DNA of 64,000 nucleotides from Amphibalanus amphitrite (taxonomy: Eukaryota; Arthropoda; Thecostraca; Balanomorpha; Balanidae). The position numbers were made by a program, and so were the translations under genes. Each line of letters opens with the position of its first letter. Position 1 is the stretch's first letter. The DNA is taken from NCBI RefSeq assembly GCF_019059575.1, contig NW_024881591.1, positions 992,001-1,056,000 of the forward strand. Direction: 5' to 3'. The notes below the pieces were generated by a model. The model saw only the letters and a list, made by a program, of their open reading frames with translations. It did no database searches and had not been told where the DNA came from. Below, piece by piece: positions 46,227 to 56,710 of the stretch.

Positions 46227-48461
46227 CAAACCGCCTCCCTCCCCCTCCCACCCCCCACCGGCGGGCGCGGAATGCAGTGGCGCGGCGGCGGCGAGGTCGG
46301 TGCGGCGCAATGGCCGCCGGCGGCGCCGCGCCGCGCCGTGTTTGTGTTCGTTCCGAGTGCTGCCAACCACGCCGCTTTCCGGCAGCGGCCGCGCTGGCCT
46401 CTCGCTGGTGTCTGCTGCCTGCCGAGCAGCAGCGGCGACCTTACTGCGGTGCTGACGTCACGGCTGAGCGAGAAAGGACCCAGACTGCAGACATTACCTC
46501 GGCCCTGAGTTCTGAGAACGCGGGAAACAATAAAAGCCGCCGTTCATCCACATTTGTTTGATTATTTGCTTATTCGAATTCACTGTTGATGTAAATTCAC
46601 TTCGACGTTCCATATCTGGAAATTTCAGCACCAGTTCGCTTTCCTTTGAGTGTCGGTGGGATGACCGTAGTTCTCTCGGTCTCACGATGTGGACAGCTCC
46701 AGTGTTATTTGGGGTTGTATTTGGTCGTTGTCTCAGCTGCAGCAAAGCTGAGGCCACTGACCGTTTTAAGCTGCCAGATATAACGTCCGTGACGTTGACA
46801 GTGATTGGAGAACATAACGCTTATATTTGGCCTGCCTTCCTCCAACTTTCACCAGCTCCAAAGTTTCCGACAACCTCATGTGGGGTGAACTATTCAACCT
46901 AAATTTTCAAACTTGATCTCAGTGTTGCTATTAGGGCATGACAGAATCAATCAGTCTACTACGCCGCCTTTCAGAGAAATGAACGCTGTAAGTTGGATAC
47001 TTAGGTGTAGAGTTCAGCTGATACCCAACGTTGGTGGGAAATACGTCACTAGTCTGATCAGCACAGCGAGTGAGGGCAGCTCCGTTACGTAATTATGACA
47101 TTAGTTTGAAATTAGGTAACCCACAAATGTAACAGATGATAAACGGCGGATGGGATCTGATTATGCAGACGCTGTCGAGTAGAGGTGAGACCCGTCACCC
47201 GCTGGCAGAGACTGTTTATCATCCTATGGCGCTGAGCCCGCAGGCTCAACAGAGCCGTTTACCTAGCGTCAGATAACAGTCACCGTCGTATCACTGCACG
47301 GGCGCTAGATAGTCCCTACATCTACAGCTGGTGGCCTTCACTGAATTAGCGTGGGCAACGATCTCAATTCTTGCATGGCGTTCACGATATGAATGAAAAG
47401 TTTTCACATAATAAAACTCAATCAAAGTCGTCAATTTGTGCGCAAAGTCGCCATTACATCCTTCCAGCATCCAGCGGCCCCGGCTGCTCGCGACTGAGGG
47501 GCGGCGGCGCGCACATCGCTCTATTTTCTCCCCGTTTTTCCTCGCCCGCTGTGCCGTTTTTCGTCGGTTCCTTTCTCCGCCACTCGGTCGTGTGACGTCA
47601 CTGTCACACGACGGTCAGCTGTTGTCTGCGGAGTTGTATGTATGTAAGTTCAGCTATAGTTCTTCGTGCCCGAGTTCAGTGTCTGGTCCGCGCAAATCGG
47701 CCAGCTGACGGGGAACAGCGACTCGCTGGAACCCGGGGCGTGACAGATAACTGTCCTGACACCTCAGTTTTCTATGTGACGGTCTTTGTGGTGCCTGGCG
47801 ACAATGTGAAGTGTCATGTGAAACATTTAGTTACGGTGATGCTTTCTTATGTGATCATCATGATAAACTCTCAGCCTTGTCTTTGTTTTGGCGGTGCGCG
47901 CACTGTGAACTTCAAATGTGATTCCAACTTTCTATCGGCATGTACCTATTTCCACAAAAACGTCTTTCATCCCTTACAACTTTTCAGCTAAAGTATCTAG
48001 GCCACAGCATGCCTAAATGGATGTTGATCCGGCGTCTCGTTGCACCACGTTTGCCTCCGCTGCGTTTGACGAGTTGGAGTATCGGTGCCGATCCTTTCAG
48101 CGGCTCACAGACGGTCTGATGTATGTTCAGAGGCGGTGACAGGTCAGTTAGTCGGATGAGCCGCTGGCATGGCTCGCTCGGCTGCCAGAGACGCCTGCCA
48201 AGGTCGCTCTGACTGGCTGCGGTCGTCACTGAGTGGCGCGGGGACCGGCCCGGACCGGCCCGGGCTCTCCCCGCGACCCATCGCCGGTACCGACACACGC
48301 CCGTGGGTTGTATGGTTTCGCTGGGACTGGTGCCGGTCCCTCTGACATCGGATGTCGCTGGTAATACGGCGCTGTTTGTCATGGGGTGACGACACAGGTA
48401 CAGTCATCCATCGGCATTTTCTCCTTAATGAGCTGTCTCGCTGACTGATCTAATGAAGTCA
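46227..48461. other. Intron segment, no gene recognised
   Basis: GC-rich just after the TA element (46230-46460), otherwise mixed. It contains a 10-bp perfect hairpin around a CRE-like site at 47587-47612. No supported gene. Confidence 0.35.
47587..47612. repeat. Perfect 10-bp hairpin containing a CRE-like site
   Basis: GTCGTGTGAC, loop GTCACT, GTCACACGAC. The TGACGTCA core lies across the left arm and the loop. Confidence 0.85.
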
Positions 48462-49670
48462 TCACTCTGCAATGAATGATGACATATTAAAGAACAAAAT
48501 GTCCTTGGCGCGGCGAGGGCAGGCGAGCACGCTATGGGGGCCACGGCAGAGGCGGCACTCGTGCCGGAACAGGCACGGGGACCGGCGGCACCCGGCGGCG
48601 CGATTGTAGCCGAGGCAGAGCGCGCGAAAAGAGCCAGACGCGGCGGCCGGCCGGCTAGAGCCGCCCCGACCCTCGCCGCTTACACCGGCTGCAGACCCGG
48701 CCCGAGAACCGGCGATTCCGCGAGCGATTGCGGTGAGCCAAATGGGAGACGTGGCCGCCGTGGAGCCCCATGGGTGAGCTTCCGGGCAGAGGCCCCGTGC
48801 GCGCCGAAAGGCCTCATCGAAATCGCGCCACGCGAATCCAAGGCCGGGCGCCTGCAGCGAGGACACTTGTTGCATGTGGCGCAACAGACCGGAGGCGTCA
48901 GCGGGGTGGGCAGCCAAGTACACGGCCGCGTATCGAAGAAACGCGGTGGCCCAGGCGCCGAAATGCGGGATTGGGCGGCGCTGTACCGAGGGACGGAGAC
49001 GGCCGTCGATAAGGCAAAACAGCCCTGGTTCTGCCGGGGGGATAGAGTCGTTGAGGAGAGTGTTTAGGTCAATGAATTGATGGGACACGATGAGGGCCGC
49101 CACCGCGGGGGATACGGCAGCGCGGGCCGCTAGGTCGTCACCTGCGGCATTTTCCACCGGTGCCGGCGGACGGCCGGCGACGGGCAACTGCGCCGCTGGC
49201 AGGTGCGCAGGTGGAGCAGGGTCGGCAGCCGGCGTGTAGGCGTGGTCGGCGGACGTCAGATGGGCAGCTGGCCCATCCTGGAGACGCTGTGCCGGACCGC
49301 GCTGCACGGCGACCGTCGCCGGCGGTGATGGCTCGCTGGCAGGTAGAGCGGCGGCGACGGCGGCCCGGACCATGTCGCCCACCATTGTTTGAAGAGCGGC
49401 GGGGTCGATGACCGCGGCGTCAGGGGGCGAGGCGGCGGCGGCCGACGTTGTAGCAGCATGGCCCCGCCCTGGATTGGGCGGAGTGGTGGCCATCACTGCG
49501 GCCTGTCGCCTCGCCGCAGCAGCGGGCGTGCGGCGGCTCGTGGCACCAGCGCCAGACGCGGCCGCGGCCGCCGCGGAGCGTCTCGTAGTGGCGCGTCGCG
49601 GCGCGTCCGTCCGTGGCGCTGGCAGGGGGCGTGCCGGGGCACGGCCCGCCGACGACTTGGCCCGTGGCAT
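48462..49670 (-). CDS. Gag-like protein with C-terminal CCCH and CCHC zinc motifs
   Basis: 402 codons from MPRAKSSAG. Residues 1-130 are an Ala/Pro/Arg-rich disordered region. The middle has conserved-looking hydrophobic segments (AALIVSHQFIDLNTLL; HFGAWATAFLRYAAVYLAAH; LGFAWRDFDEAFRRARG) typical of an all-helical capsid-like domain. Near the end LCLGYNRAAGCRRSPCLFRH gives C-x8-C-x4-C-x3-H, directly followed by CRLCRGPHSVLAC (C-x2-C-x3-H-x4-C). Paired fingers of this kind occur in gag-like ORFs of metazoan retroelements and would bind the RNA genome. The frame is intact over 1.2 kb, which suggests a recent insertion or selection. No protease or polymerase follows. Confidence 0.7.
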   Translation of the reverse strand: MPRAKSSAGRAPARPLPAPRTDAPRRATTRRSAAAAAASGAGATSRRTPAAAARRQAAVMATTPPNPGRGHAATTSAAAASPPDAAVIDPAALQTMVGDMVRAAVAAALPASEPSPPATVAVQRGPAQRLQDGPAAHLTSADHAYTPAADPAPPAHLPAAQLPVAGRPPAPVENAAGDDLAARAAVSPAVAALIVSHQFIDLNTLLNDSIPPAEPGLFCLIDGRLRPSVQRRPIPHFGAWATAFLRYAAVYLAAHPADASGLLRHMQQVSSLQAPGLGFAWRDFDEAFRRARGLCPEAHPWGSTAATSPIWLTAIARGIAGSRAGSAAGVSGEGRGGSSRPAAASGSFRALCLGYNRAAGCRRSPCLFRHECRLCRGPHSVLACPRRAKDILFFNMSSFIAE

Positions 49671-49791
49671 AGCAGCTCCGAACGCATGAAAATAGACGAC
49701 GATGTTAGCGGGAATGTGTATTTAAACGGCCAGCCGGTTAGGAGGGGGGGGGGGACACACACGACACAGCACGGGAGCGACCCGGTACACG

Positions 49792-50394
49792 CTAAATCCC
49801 GGAGGAGGCGTCCATAGCCTCCTGTAGCACGCTCTCCAGGGTGCGCCACCCGGCCGCGGACGGATGAACCCCATCCGACGCCAGAAAGTCAGGTGGCGGC
49901 ACAAAGTGGAGCAGGAGCACCGGCGGTTGGCGGAAAAGGCGGCGCAACAGTTTGTTGGCCACCCAGCGCCGCCGCCGGAAAATTCGCGCCGACACGCCGC
50001 TGGATGGAAAGCCTGTGCGCGGAGGGATGGGCAGCACATAGACGCGAACGACTCCGGCTGCCAGGAGCCCGAGCGTCAGTTCCTGGAGGTTGGCGAGCCA
50101 CCGCTGAACGCGGCAGTCCCTTCTGGCGAGGTCATTTCCGCCCGCCACGAGCGTGACCACGCGAGGACGGGCACGAACTGCGGCCCGGATGGCCCAGCGC
50201 CTGAAGCCGTCGTCATTGACGCAGCCTCCGCGAACACCGGCCGCCGCCACGGCAAGGTGGGGCGAACAGCGGCGGGGGAGGTGGACAGCATAGCTGTCCC
50301 CTACGACGAGCATGCCTGCAATGAGAAAAACAAAATTACGTAAGCCCTGGACGCTCCCAGAGTGGGACGCGGACGAAACCGATATAGCATACAC
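49792..50394 (-). CDS. SGNH/GDSL-like hydrolase of a retroelement
   Basis: 200 codons with all SGNH blocks: VVGDSY (Ser nucleophile, residue 34), GVRGGC (block II Gly, about 57), LVAGGND (block III, Asn87) and DGVHPSAAGW (block V, Asp174 and His177). Length from block I to V fits a minimal SGNH fold. The real start may be the Met at residue 28 (50313): just upstream is a good acceptor (TTTTGTTTTTCTCATTGCAG) at 50316, so residues 1-27 may be intronic and the 58-bp array may supply the 5' exon. It lies 121 bp upstream of the gag-like ORF on the same strand, so one transcript could carry both. Substrate is unknown. Confidence 0.75.
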   Translation of the reverse strand: MYAISVSSASHSGSVQGLRNFVFLIAGMLVVGDSYAVHLPRRCSPHLAVAAAGVRGGCVNDDGFRRWAIRAAVRARPRVVTLVAGGNDLARRDCRVQRWLANLQELTLGLLAAGVVRVYVLPIPPRTGFPSSGVSARIFRRRRWVANKLLRRLFRQPPVLLLHFVPPPDFLASDGVHPSAAGWRTLESVLQEAMDASSGI

Positions 50395-50864
50395 GGTTGC
50401 GTATACGTCCAGCCAATCTGTGACCGACTAGCGCTGCAGCTCAGGCATACCCCGTTGCGTACACGTCAGGCCAATCTGTGACCGACTAACGCTGCCTCTC
50501 AGGCATATACGGTTGCGTACACGTCAGGCCAATCTGTGACCGACTAACGCTGCCTCTCAGGCATCCACGATTGCGTACACGTCTGGCCAAATTGTGACCG
50601 ACTAACGCTGCGTCCCACAGAGTGGCATACGGCCAGCAGTGAGCTGACTCCAGCCCATACACCGTTGCGTACACGTCAGGCCAATCTGTGACCGACTAAC
50701 GCTGCCTCCCAGGCATATACGGTTGCGTACACGTCAGGCCAATCTGTGACCGACTAACGCTGCCTCTCAGGCATACACGATTGCGTACCGTCTGGCCAAA
50801 TTGTGACCGACTAACGCTGCTTCCCACAGAGTGGCATACAGCCAGCAGTGACCTGACTCCAGCC
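50387..50864 (-). repeat. 58-bp monomer array with 210-bp higher-order structure
   Basis: Monomers begin (G/C)CAT at 50387, 50445, 50503, 50561, 50655, 50713 and 50771. Six spacings are 58, 58, 58, 94, 58 and 58 bp. The longer monomers carry a 36-bp extension (CACAGAGTGGCATAC...GACTCCAGCCC), so the last two triplets form a 210-bp higher-order unit. The conserved core is GGCCAATCTGTGACCGACTA, with an inverted-CCAAT-like word. It sits directly upstream of the SGNH ORF, as promoter monomers do in some retroelements. Confidence 0.93.
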
Positions 50865-53299
50865 CAGATGGCCCGCTGCAGACCCGGTGCAAGACGACCC
50901 CCAATCAGCTGCGGACCTGCGGTCCGGTCGCCGGGCCAAAGGCCGCTAGGCCACGGTCACGGTCAGCTGACGACACGGCGGGTGAATCACCCGGGCCGCC
51001 TCACGGCGCGGATGACGGTTACGTAATGACACGCCCGCGCCTGCGCCGCTGGCGGCCACGTGGCTACCAGCAGTTGCTGTCGCTGCCGCCGCGGCGCCAC
51101 CAGCGCTGGAGGTGTCCACACCTACCGCTGACGTCACGATCACGCGATCGCTGGGTAGAGGTCACACGATTGCTGCTCGGACCCGCCAAGATGGCGTCAG
51201 GGTGGCTTGGCCTTGGGTGCACAGAGACATTAGGTCATGCGCGTGGACAGGGCGATGAATACAACAAGATACGAGGCTAGCAGTCTGGTGGCAGCATAAG
51301 ACGTAACTCCCTGAATTGCGGCACGAGCGTAACTGCGTATACGGTCGCCGGCGCAAACGCGCTATGGCCGACGACGCGATCGCGGGCCGCGGCGCGCCCC
51401 TGCGGCCGTAGGGGACACCACAGTTGTCGGTGGTGCAGGAACCTGCGGCAAGGGCCCTAGAGGCAATGATAGAAAAAAAATATAAAACAGCCAGCGACTG
51501 GTACTTTGGTCTGGCAGTTCCTAACTGAGAGCCGGCTGCCAGTGCCGCGAGCCCACTGGGCGAACATAAACATACGACACCACGGCCCAGCCAGGCCATC
51601 TCGGCGTAATGCACCCACCACGTGGGGAGAACTCACCAGATGTGGTCCAACTACAATCGGAACGCTGAACAATGTGTAGGATCGGTGTTCGCGGCACGGC
51701 GTGGGCGCACAGACTGAGCCAATAGTGTTGGAGCCACACGGCAGGTGTCGCTGCAGTGGCGCCCGCGGACAGAGAAAGTTTTTGCCGCACGACCCCGTAG
51801 GTGTCGCTCGTCAAATGCATTTATTTGCACTAAACCGGGATTATTTCCGATTCCTCACAGCTCAAACATCACTCGATATCTCTGCCGGTCTTTGTTTTAG
51901 CTGAGGATTACCAGGACGATTCTCGGCTCTTACATAACTTGGTGCTGTGTTAGCCGGCCGTGTCCAAATAATAAACACGGCGATTTCTGCTGCGGTGGTC
52001 TCTCGGCTCGCCAAACCGGCCGTATACGAGATAAACGGCAGTGTTTTTTCCCAACACCGCTGCCAAAACTGAGTGGTCGCTTTGCGGAAAATGGTCGCTT
52101 CATTGTACGCCGCAGGATAATTGTGGTATAGTTGTGGTTACGTCGAGATATGCCGCCATTTTTCTGCTAAAACAATTAGTTAAAACGAACCGTACATAGT
52201 ACATATGTAGCATTTTTTATTGTGTAGTCGTGCGAGGCTACCAAATAACTCGGTGCGATGTTCCATTTGATGCATTCACATAAATGATGGTAAATAAGGC
52301 ATATGATAACTATAACGATAGCATTGCATCTGCTCACCTTGCATCTTTGATTGCATCTTTGATATGCGATGCTTATATTTCCACGGCTAGTCGTCACCTT
52401 CCTATGACGTTGTTCCGAAGAATTGCTGACATCGTGATCATATCATTCTGATTATACAAGGCTATACGATTCGGTGCAACACTAACGAGCTTATCGCTTT
52501 CCTAATCGGAAACACCGACGGCTGGATTTATTCAGTGACCGGTGCCTCGTTCGCGAGCAGTTTTGTCTCGTCCGTTACCTATTCTTTCTCCGATCTCTGA
52601 CCTCTAATGACCGCTGGCCGCCGGCCGGTCGGGGTCATCATTGGTCGGCGCTCGCCACTCGGGCTCCGCTCAGCTGATTGAGAGCCCACTGAACCTGCTC
52701 AGCCCTCCCCTCCCGTCCCCAGCACCGATCGATACACGGGGAGGGGGGGGGGGGAGGGGGCGCCGCCACCGCCTATCATTGCGTGCTGCCGCGGCAAAGA
52801 GGGCGACCGATATGGACGCGGCGCATGCAACGGACGCGCGCCCGGCGGAAACTCTATGCGGCTGTAAATGCAGTGAGCGCCGACACGACTGGTGACGTCA
52901 CGGGTCTGGGCTGCAGCGGGTCCGAGAGACACAGGGAAGAGAGGGTCCGCCGCGGAGGCAGCGCCGCAGAAATGGCTGCTTGGGTTTCTGTAGATGTCCG
53001 TGGCAGTCTAGTCAAGTGGGGTGGCTTTGCAGCTGTCCGAGAGACAATGTGGGAGGATCGGAAGGCACAAAGGAAAGAGGAAGAGGTAGGTATATGGCGG
53101 AGGACCGCGTAGAGGATGTCTCTCACTGGTAGGAAATACGAATCAGGAAAACATAGGCAAAATGGGTGAATAAACAGCGCAAAAATCTGTTTATTGGAAA
53201 CGTAAACGATTTTACAAATAACCCCGAGCGCTAGTTTTTCTTTCGAAAGGACATATGAGCATTGCCCAATGTCCTTCTCTTTGCCTGCCCTGTCCGCGT

Positions 53300-53402
53300 C
53301 CTTGTGTTCATGTGTCCGCTATGTGTCCGGCTGTGTCCACCTTGTATCCGCGCTGTGACCGCAGTGTATCCACCGTGTAACCGCACTGTGTCCGGACACC
53401 GG
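53300..53402 (+). repeat. Degenerate 12-bp repeat (GTGTCCGCNCT)n
   Basis: About eight variants of TGTGTCCGC, TGTATCCAC and TGTGACCGC at about 12-bp spacing. Confidence 0.75.
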
Positions 53403-53642
53403 TCTCGCGGTTCGACCGGGTTGTCGCGCTGAGCGGTGGCAGTGCTGATAACGAGACGGAACCGCATCGTTCGGTAATGGAGGGGACAGCGCGCGCCGCC
53501 GAGCGCCGCTCTTGGCTGACCGATGGTCACCCGGTAATGAGAGCCGCTCCCGTCGGCGTCGACACGGTACAGAGCAGCCCGCAAACCGGGAAACGACGAG
53601 AGAAAACAACGGCCAAATGGCGGGGCGAATGGGGAATGAGCT

Positions 53643-53676
53643 CGTCTTTCTAGCTTCGTCTGAAGCTAGAAAGACG
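53643..53676. repeat. Perfect 15-bp hairpin
   Basis: CGTCTTTCTAGCTTC, loop GTCT, then the exact complement. No element boundary or T-run follows, so it is not an obvious terminator or MITE end. Confidence 0.88.
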
Positions 53677-55875
53677 TGTCACGTGAGTTAAATAATGGCA
53701 CGAAATTATGGCATGAGTGTTGAGTGCGAAACACTTCAGTTTGAACACAAGAACCTCTCTGTTATACCTAATGCATTTTTTTTCGGTGATAACTGCAGGT
53801 TAATGTCAGGTAACTGCTCCATATCGGTTGCACATTGTTATCCCGTTCAATTCACGATGAAACCGTAGACTGAACAAACACCGATGTTATTGTTTGAATG
53901 TGTGGAATGTTGAATAATCCGAGTAACTATAATGTTTGGCCGGTATTATCAGTCTTCCTTCAACTAGACACGTTCCAATGCTCTCGTGGTATCCGGCGAC
54001 AGGCTCTCATAAAGTTCAATGCTCTTTATATGCTCTTTATTCTAAAGGAAATAAGCTCTGTCATGTTTTTTTCGACTTTTATCCGGCTTCAGTCGAGTGT
54101 TTGCTTTCTGTGCTTCTTTCTTTTTAGTTATTGAACTTTCAGAGTCGTGAAGCTACTTTTAATAACTTTTATTTACATTGCAACTTTATCGGGACAGCAT
54201 CTACTGCCGCAAAGCCAATTCTTTAAAGTTGTTTAAGAGCTGTCGCCTTCTTGACGGTGCAATTGAAACAATAAAACTTGAAAGCAGGAAACGCGGAAAC
54301 ACCATTTCAATTAACCTAGATATTTCTTTTTCTTTTAATTAGGTATTATACCATTTAATTTGGACAGGAAATTCGATAGCGTTGCAGAAATAATTGTTGT
54401 CAGAGGCGATTGCGTGAAGAGCAATCAGCGTTCAAATGACGGTGTTTGTGGACCGACTGTCGCTATTGGCAACCGACGCCAGAACTCGGGGAAGCATGCC
54501 AGGCTTGGCTCCCAACAAAACAAAACAGACTGTTCAGCGTGAAACGTTGTGGACGTACCTAATCACATGAGGCCAAGAGGCAAGAGTTGATCAAATGTGA
54601 GGTTTTGATTATATAGAATGTTTTGTCACTGTATCAACGTTATCGGCCTTCGTCGTTTTTTTCCCTTCAATATTGCATGGTCTCTCTCAGTTGTTTCTCA
54701 CCCCTCCTCTTAGTTTCTTGCTGCCTTTCGTCATATGTATGCATCATCTCTCGTTTTCCCACCTTCGCTCGTATTTCTCCGCGTCCCTCCCTATCGTCGC
54801 CGTGTTTCTCCCCAGTCTGTCCGGTCTGGGGCGGCCGGCCGACCGGCGCGGCGGTATTCGACCCACGAGCACCGCCGCTCGAAGGTCAGCTGGGGGGGGG
54901 GTGGGTGGGGGTGTAGGGTGAGGGAGGGAGGGGTGACACAGAGGGCTGACCGGCAGCAGACGGCCACAAGGAGTCCAACTTGACCGACGAGCACTGCCGG
55001 TTTCACGGCACTGCGCTGAGAGTTGTGGGGTATTCTATCTAGGGGACAGTTCAGTTAATTGATCAGCAATTATTCCCGCATGACCTCAGTCTACGTGTCT
55101 ACCACACTGCTCATTTATATGGCTATCAAATTTGTGATTATGTGCTAATGTTTACTCTGCTTAGAAACCAGCCCGTACCTTATCTGAATCAGCATATGAC
55201 TAGAGCGAGATCAAATTCCCTTAGCGATACAAAGACCGCCTCAGCATCAGTTTTGTATCGAGGGCAGTTGTTTATTTGGACGAATGTCCGGCTATTCAGC
55301 TCCAGAGGGCCTGTTTTCGTCAGCGCTTCAGGACTTGCTGTGATCATTTTATTTCCCTCAACCCATCGAACGAAATGCACCATATCCATTACCGACTGCT
55401 GCTGAGGAAGCTCACTGGGTCTAATATTATCGCCATACTTGTGTAGGATATTGCGTTAACGTTTATTTATGCAATTTGCAATGCATGTGATTCCTCTGAA
55501 AATGATGTGGCTTATGTAAAAGAGTTACACTTTGTGTATTTTACCTACATGCAGATCTGTATGGATCTGGACGACTACCGTCTACCACGCCTCAACAGGC
55601 CCCGGGCCTGCCTCTGACATTGCGAAATCACCGGACGATCTGAGCTGCACTTTGACGCAGCATTTCTGAGTAGCTCACTCGCCAGAACTTACTGTCGTAG
55701 CTTCGCCCCATCGGCCTAAGATATTACCCGTTTTGGTGGCGCTCATGCATTCGAAAGAGATTCAGTGCTTATGCCGAACTTGTTTCTGACCTTCGGTATA
55801 TCTGGCCGAAATCTGAGCGCATCCGTCTGACATCTGTGTCGAACAGAACGGGTTCGGAGCGATGGGTGGCGGTGC

Positions 55876-56075
55876 GGCCCAGCAGCCCTTCTACTGTCAC
55901 CTAGCTGTAAATCTGCTGTCACCCAGCAGCCCCTCTGCCGTCACCCAGCAGCCCCCAACCATGACCCAGCATCCCTTCTAATGTGACCCACCAGCCCGTC
56001 TTCTGTGACCCAGCCTAATTAGCCCCTCTGCTGTGACCTGTCACCCAGCCCAGCAGCCGCTGTGACCCAGCTCCA
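55876..56075 (+). repeat. Degenerate minisatellite (CAGCAGCCCCTCTGCTGTGACC)n
   Basis: About eight units of CCCAGCAGCCC(C/T)TCTGC and GTCACC/GTGACC with indels. Confidence 0.85.
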
Positions 56076-56654
56076 CCACCCACCTTGTTCTATCGACACG
56101 GTCCGTGTGCGTGTGTTGTGCGCAGGCGCGGCCGGCTGACCCGTGCCCGACCCTTGACCCGCGGCGCCGCGAGCTGCGCTTGTTTTTGTCGCCGAGCGAG
56201 TTGGAGTGCTAATTGCTCGTACATCAGCTGGCTGGGAGGCAGAGGAACGGGTGCCGACAGGACCGAGGGGCGAGCCGCGCGGTCACGCAGATGTGCACAC
56301 GCTTACAGGAAGGGTTTTGGGACGATACCTGACACACACGCCCCTGGAACATGTCGCGTGTGACATGCGACGTGCACCCGTCAGGATCATTTGCAAGGAA
56401 CTTTAGTGCAGGGAAGCATGACAAGAGGACACATGATGATGGACATGGCGATATCTGATGGCAGGAAACAGTTGGATGCCTAATGGCAGAACATATCAGC
56501 TTCAGGAAAGCCTTATTGTGAAGCATGGGCTATGGGTCGCTGTAATAGAGGGGCGTGACTGGAGGACACGAAACGACGGGGCACGTCACGGCAAAATATA
56601 ACAACAGGTCGTCTTTAAAGTGTCCCAATTGCTTAACATACTAGGATGCAACAA

Positions 56655-56710
56655 TGTCAGTCCGCGTCAGTCTGCGTCAGTCTACGTCACTCTGTATCAG
56701 TCGCCGTCTC
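56655..56710 (+). repeat. 10-bp minisatellite (GTCAGTCTGC)n
   Basis: Five to six units: GTCAGTCCGC, GTCAGTCTGC, GTCAGTCTAC, GTCACTCTGT, ATCAGTCGCC. Confidence 0.85.

Larger units (their letters stand above)
48462..50864 (-). mobile_element. Retroelement fragment with monomer array, SGNH hydrolase and gag-like ORFs
   Basis: Reading along the - strand: a seven-monomer tandem array (50864-50387), an ORF with a complete SGNH-hydrolase signature (50394-49792), then a long ORF ending in a CCCH plus CCHC zinc motif (49670-48462). Base composition is uniformly GC-rich. SGNH domains and such gag-like proteins occur in tyrosine-recombinase retrotransposons (Ngaro/DIRS group), and esterase domains in CR1-type LINEs. 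No reverse transcriptase or recombinase is found on either side, so this is truncated or non-autonomous. Class is inference. Confidence 0.6.
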
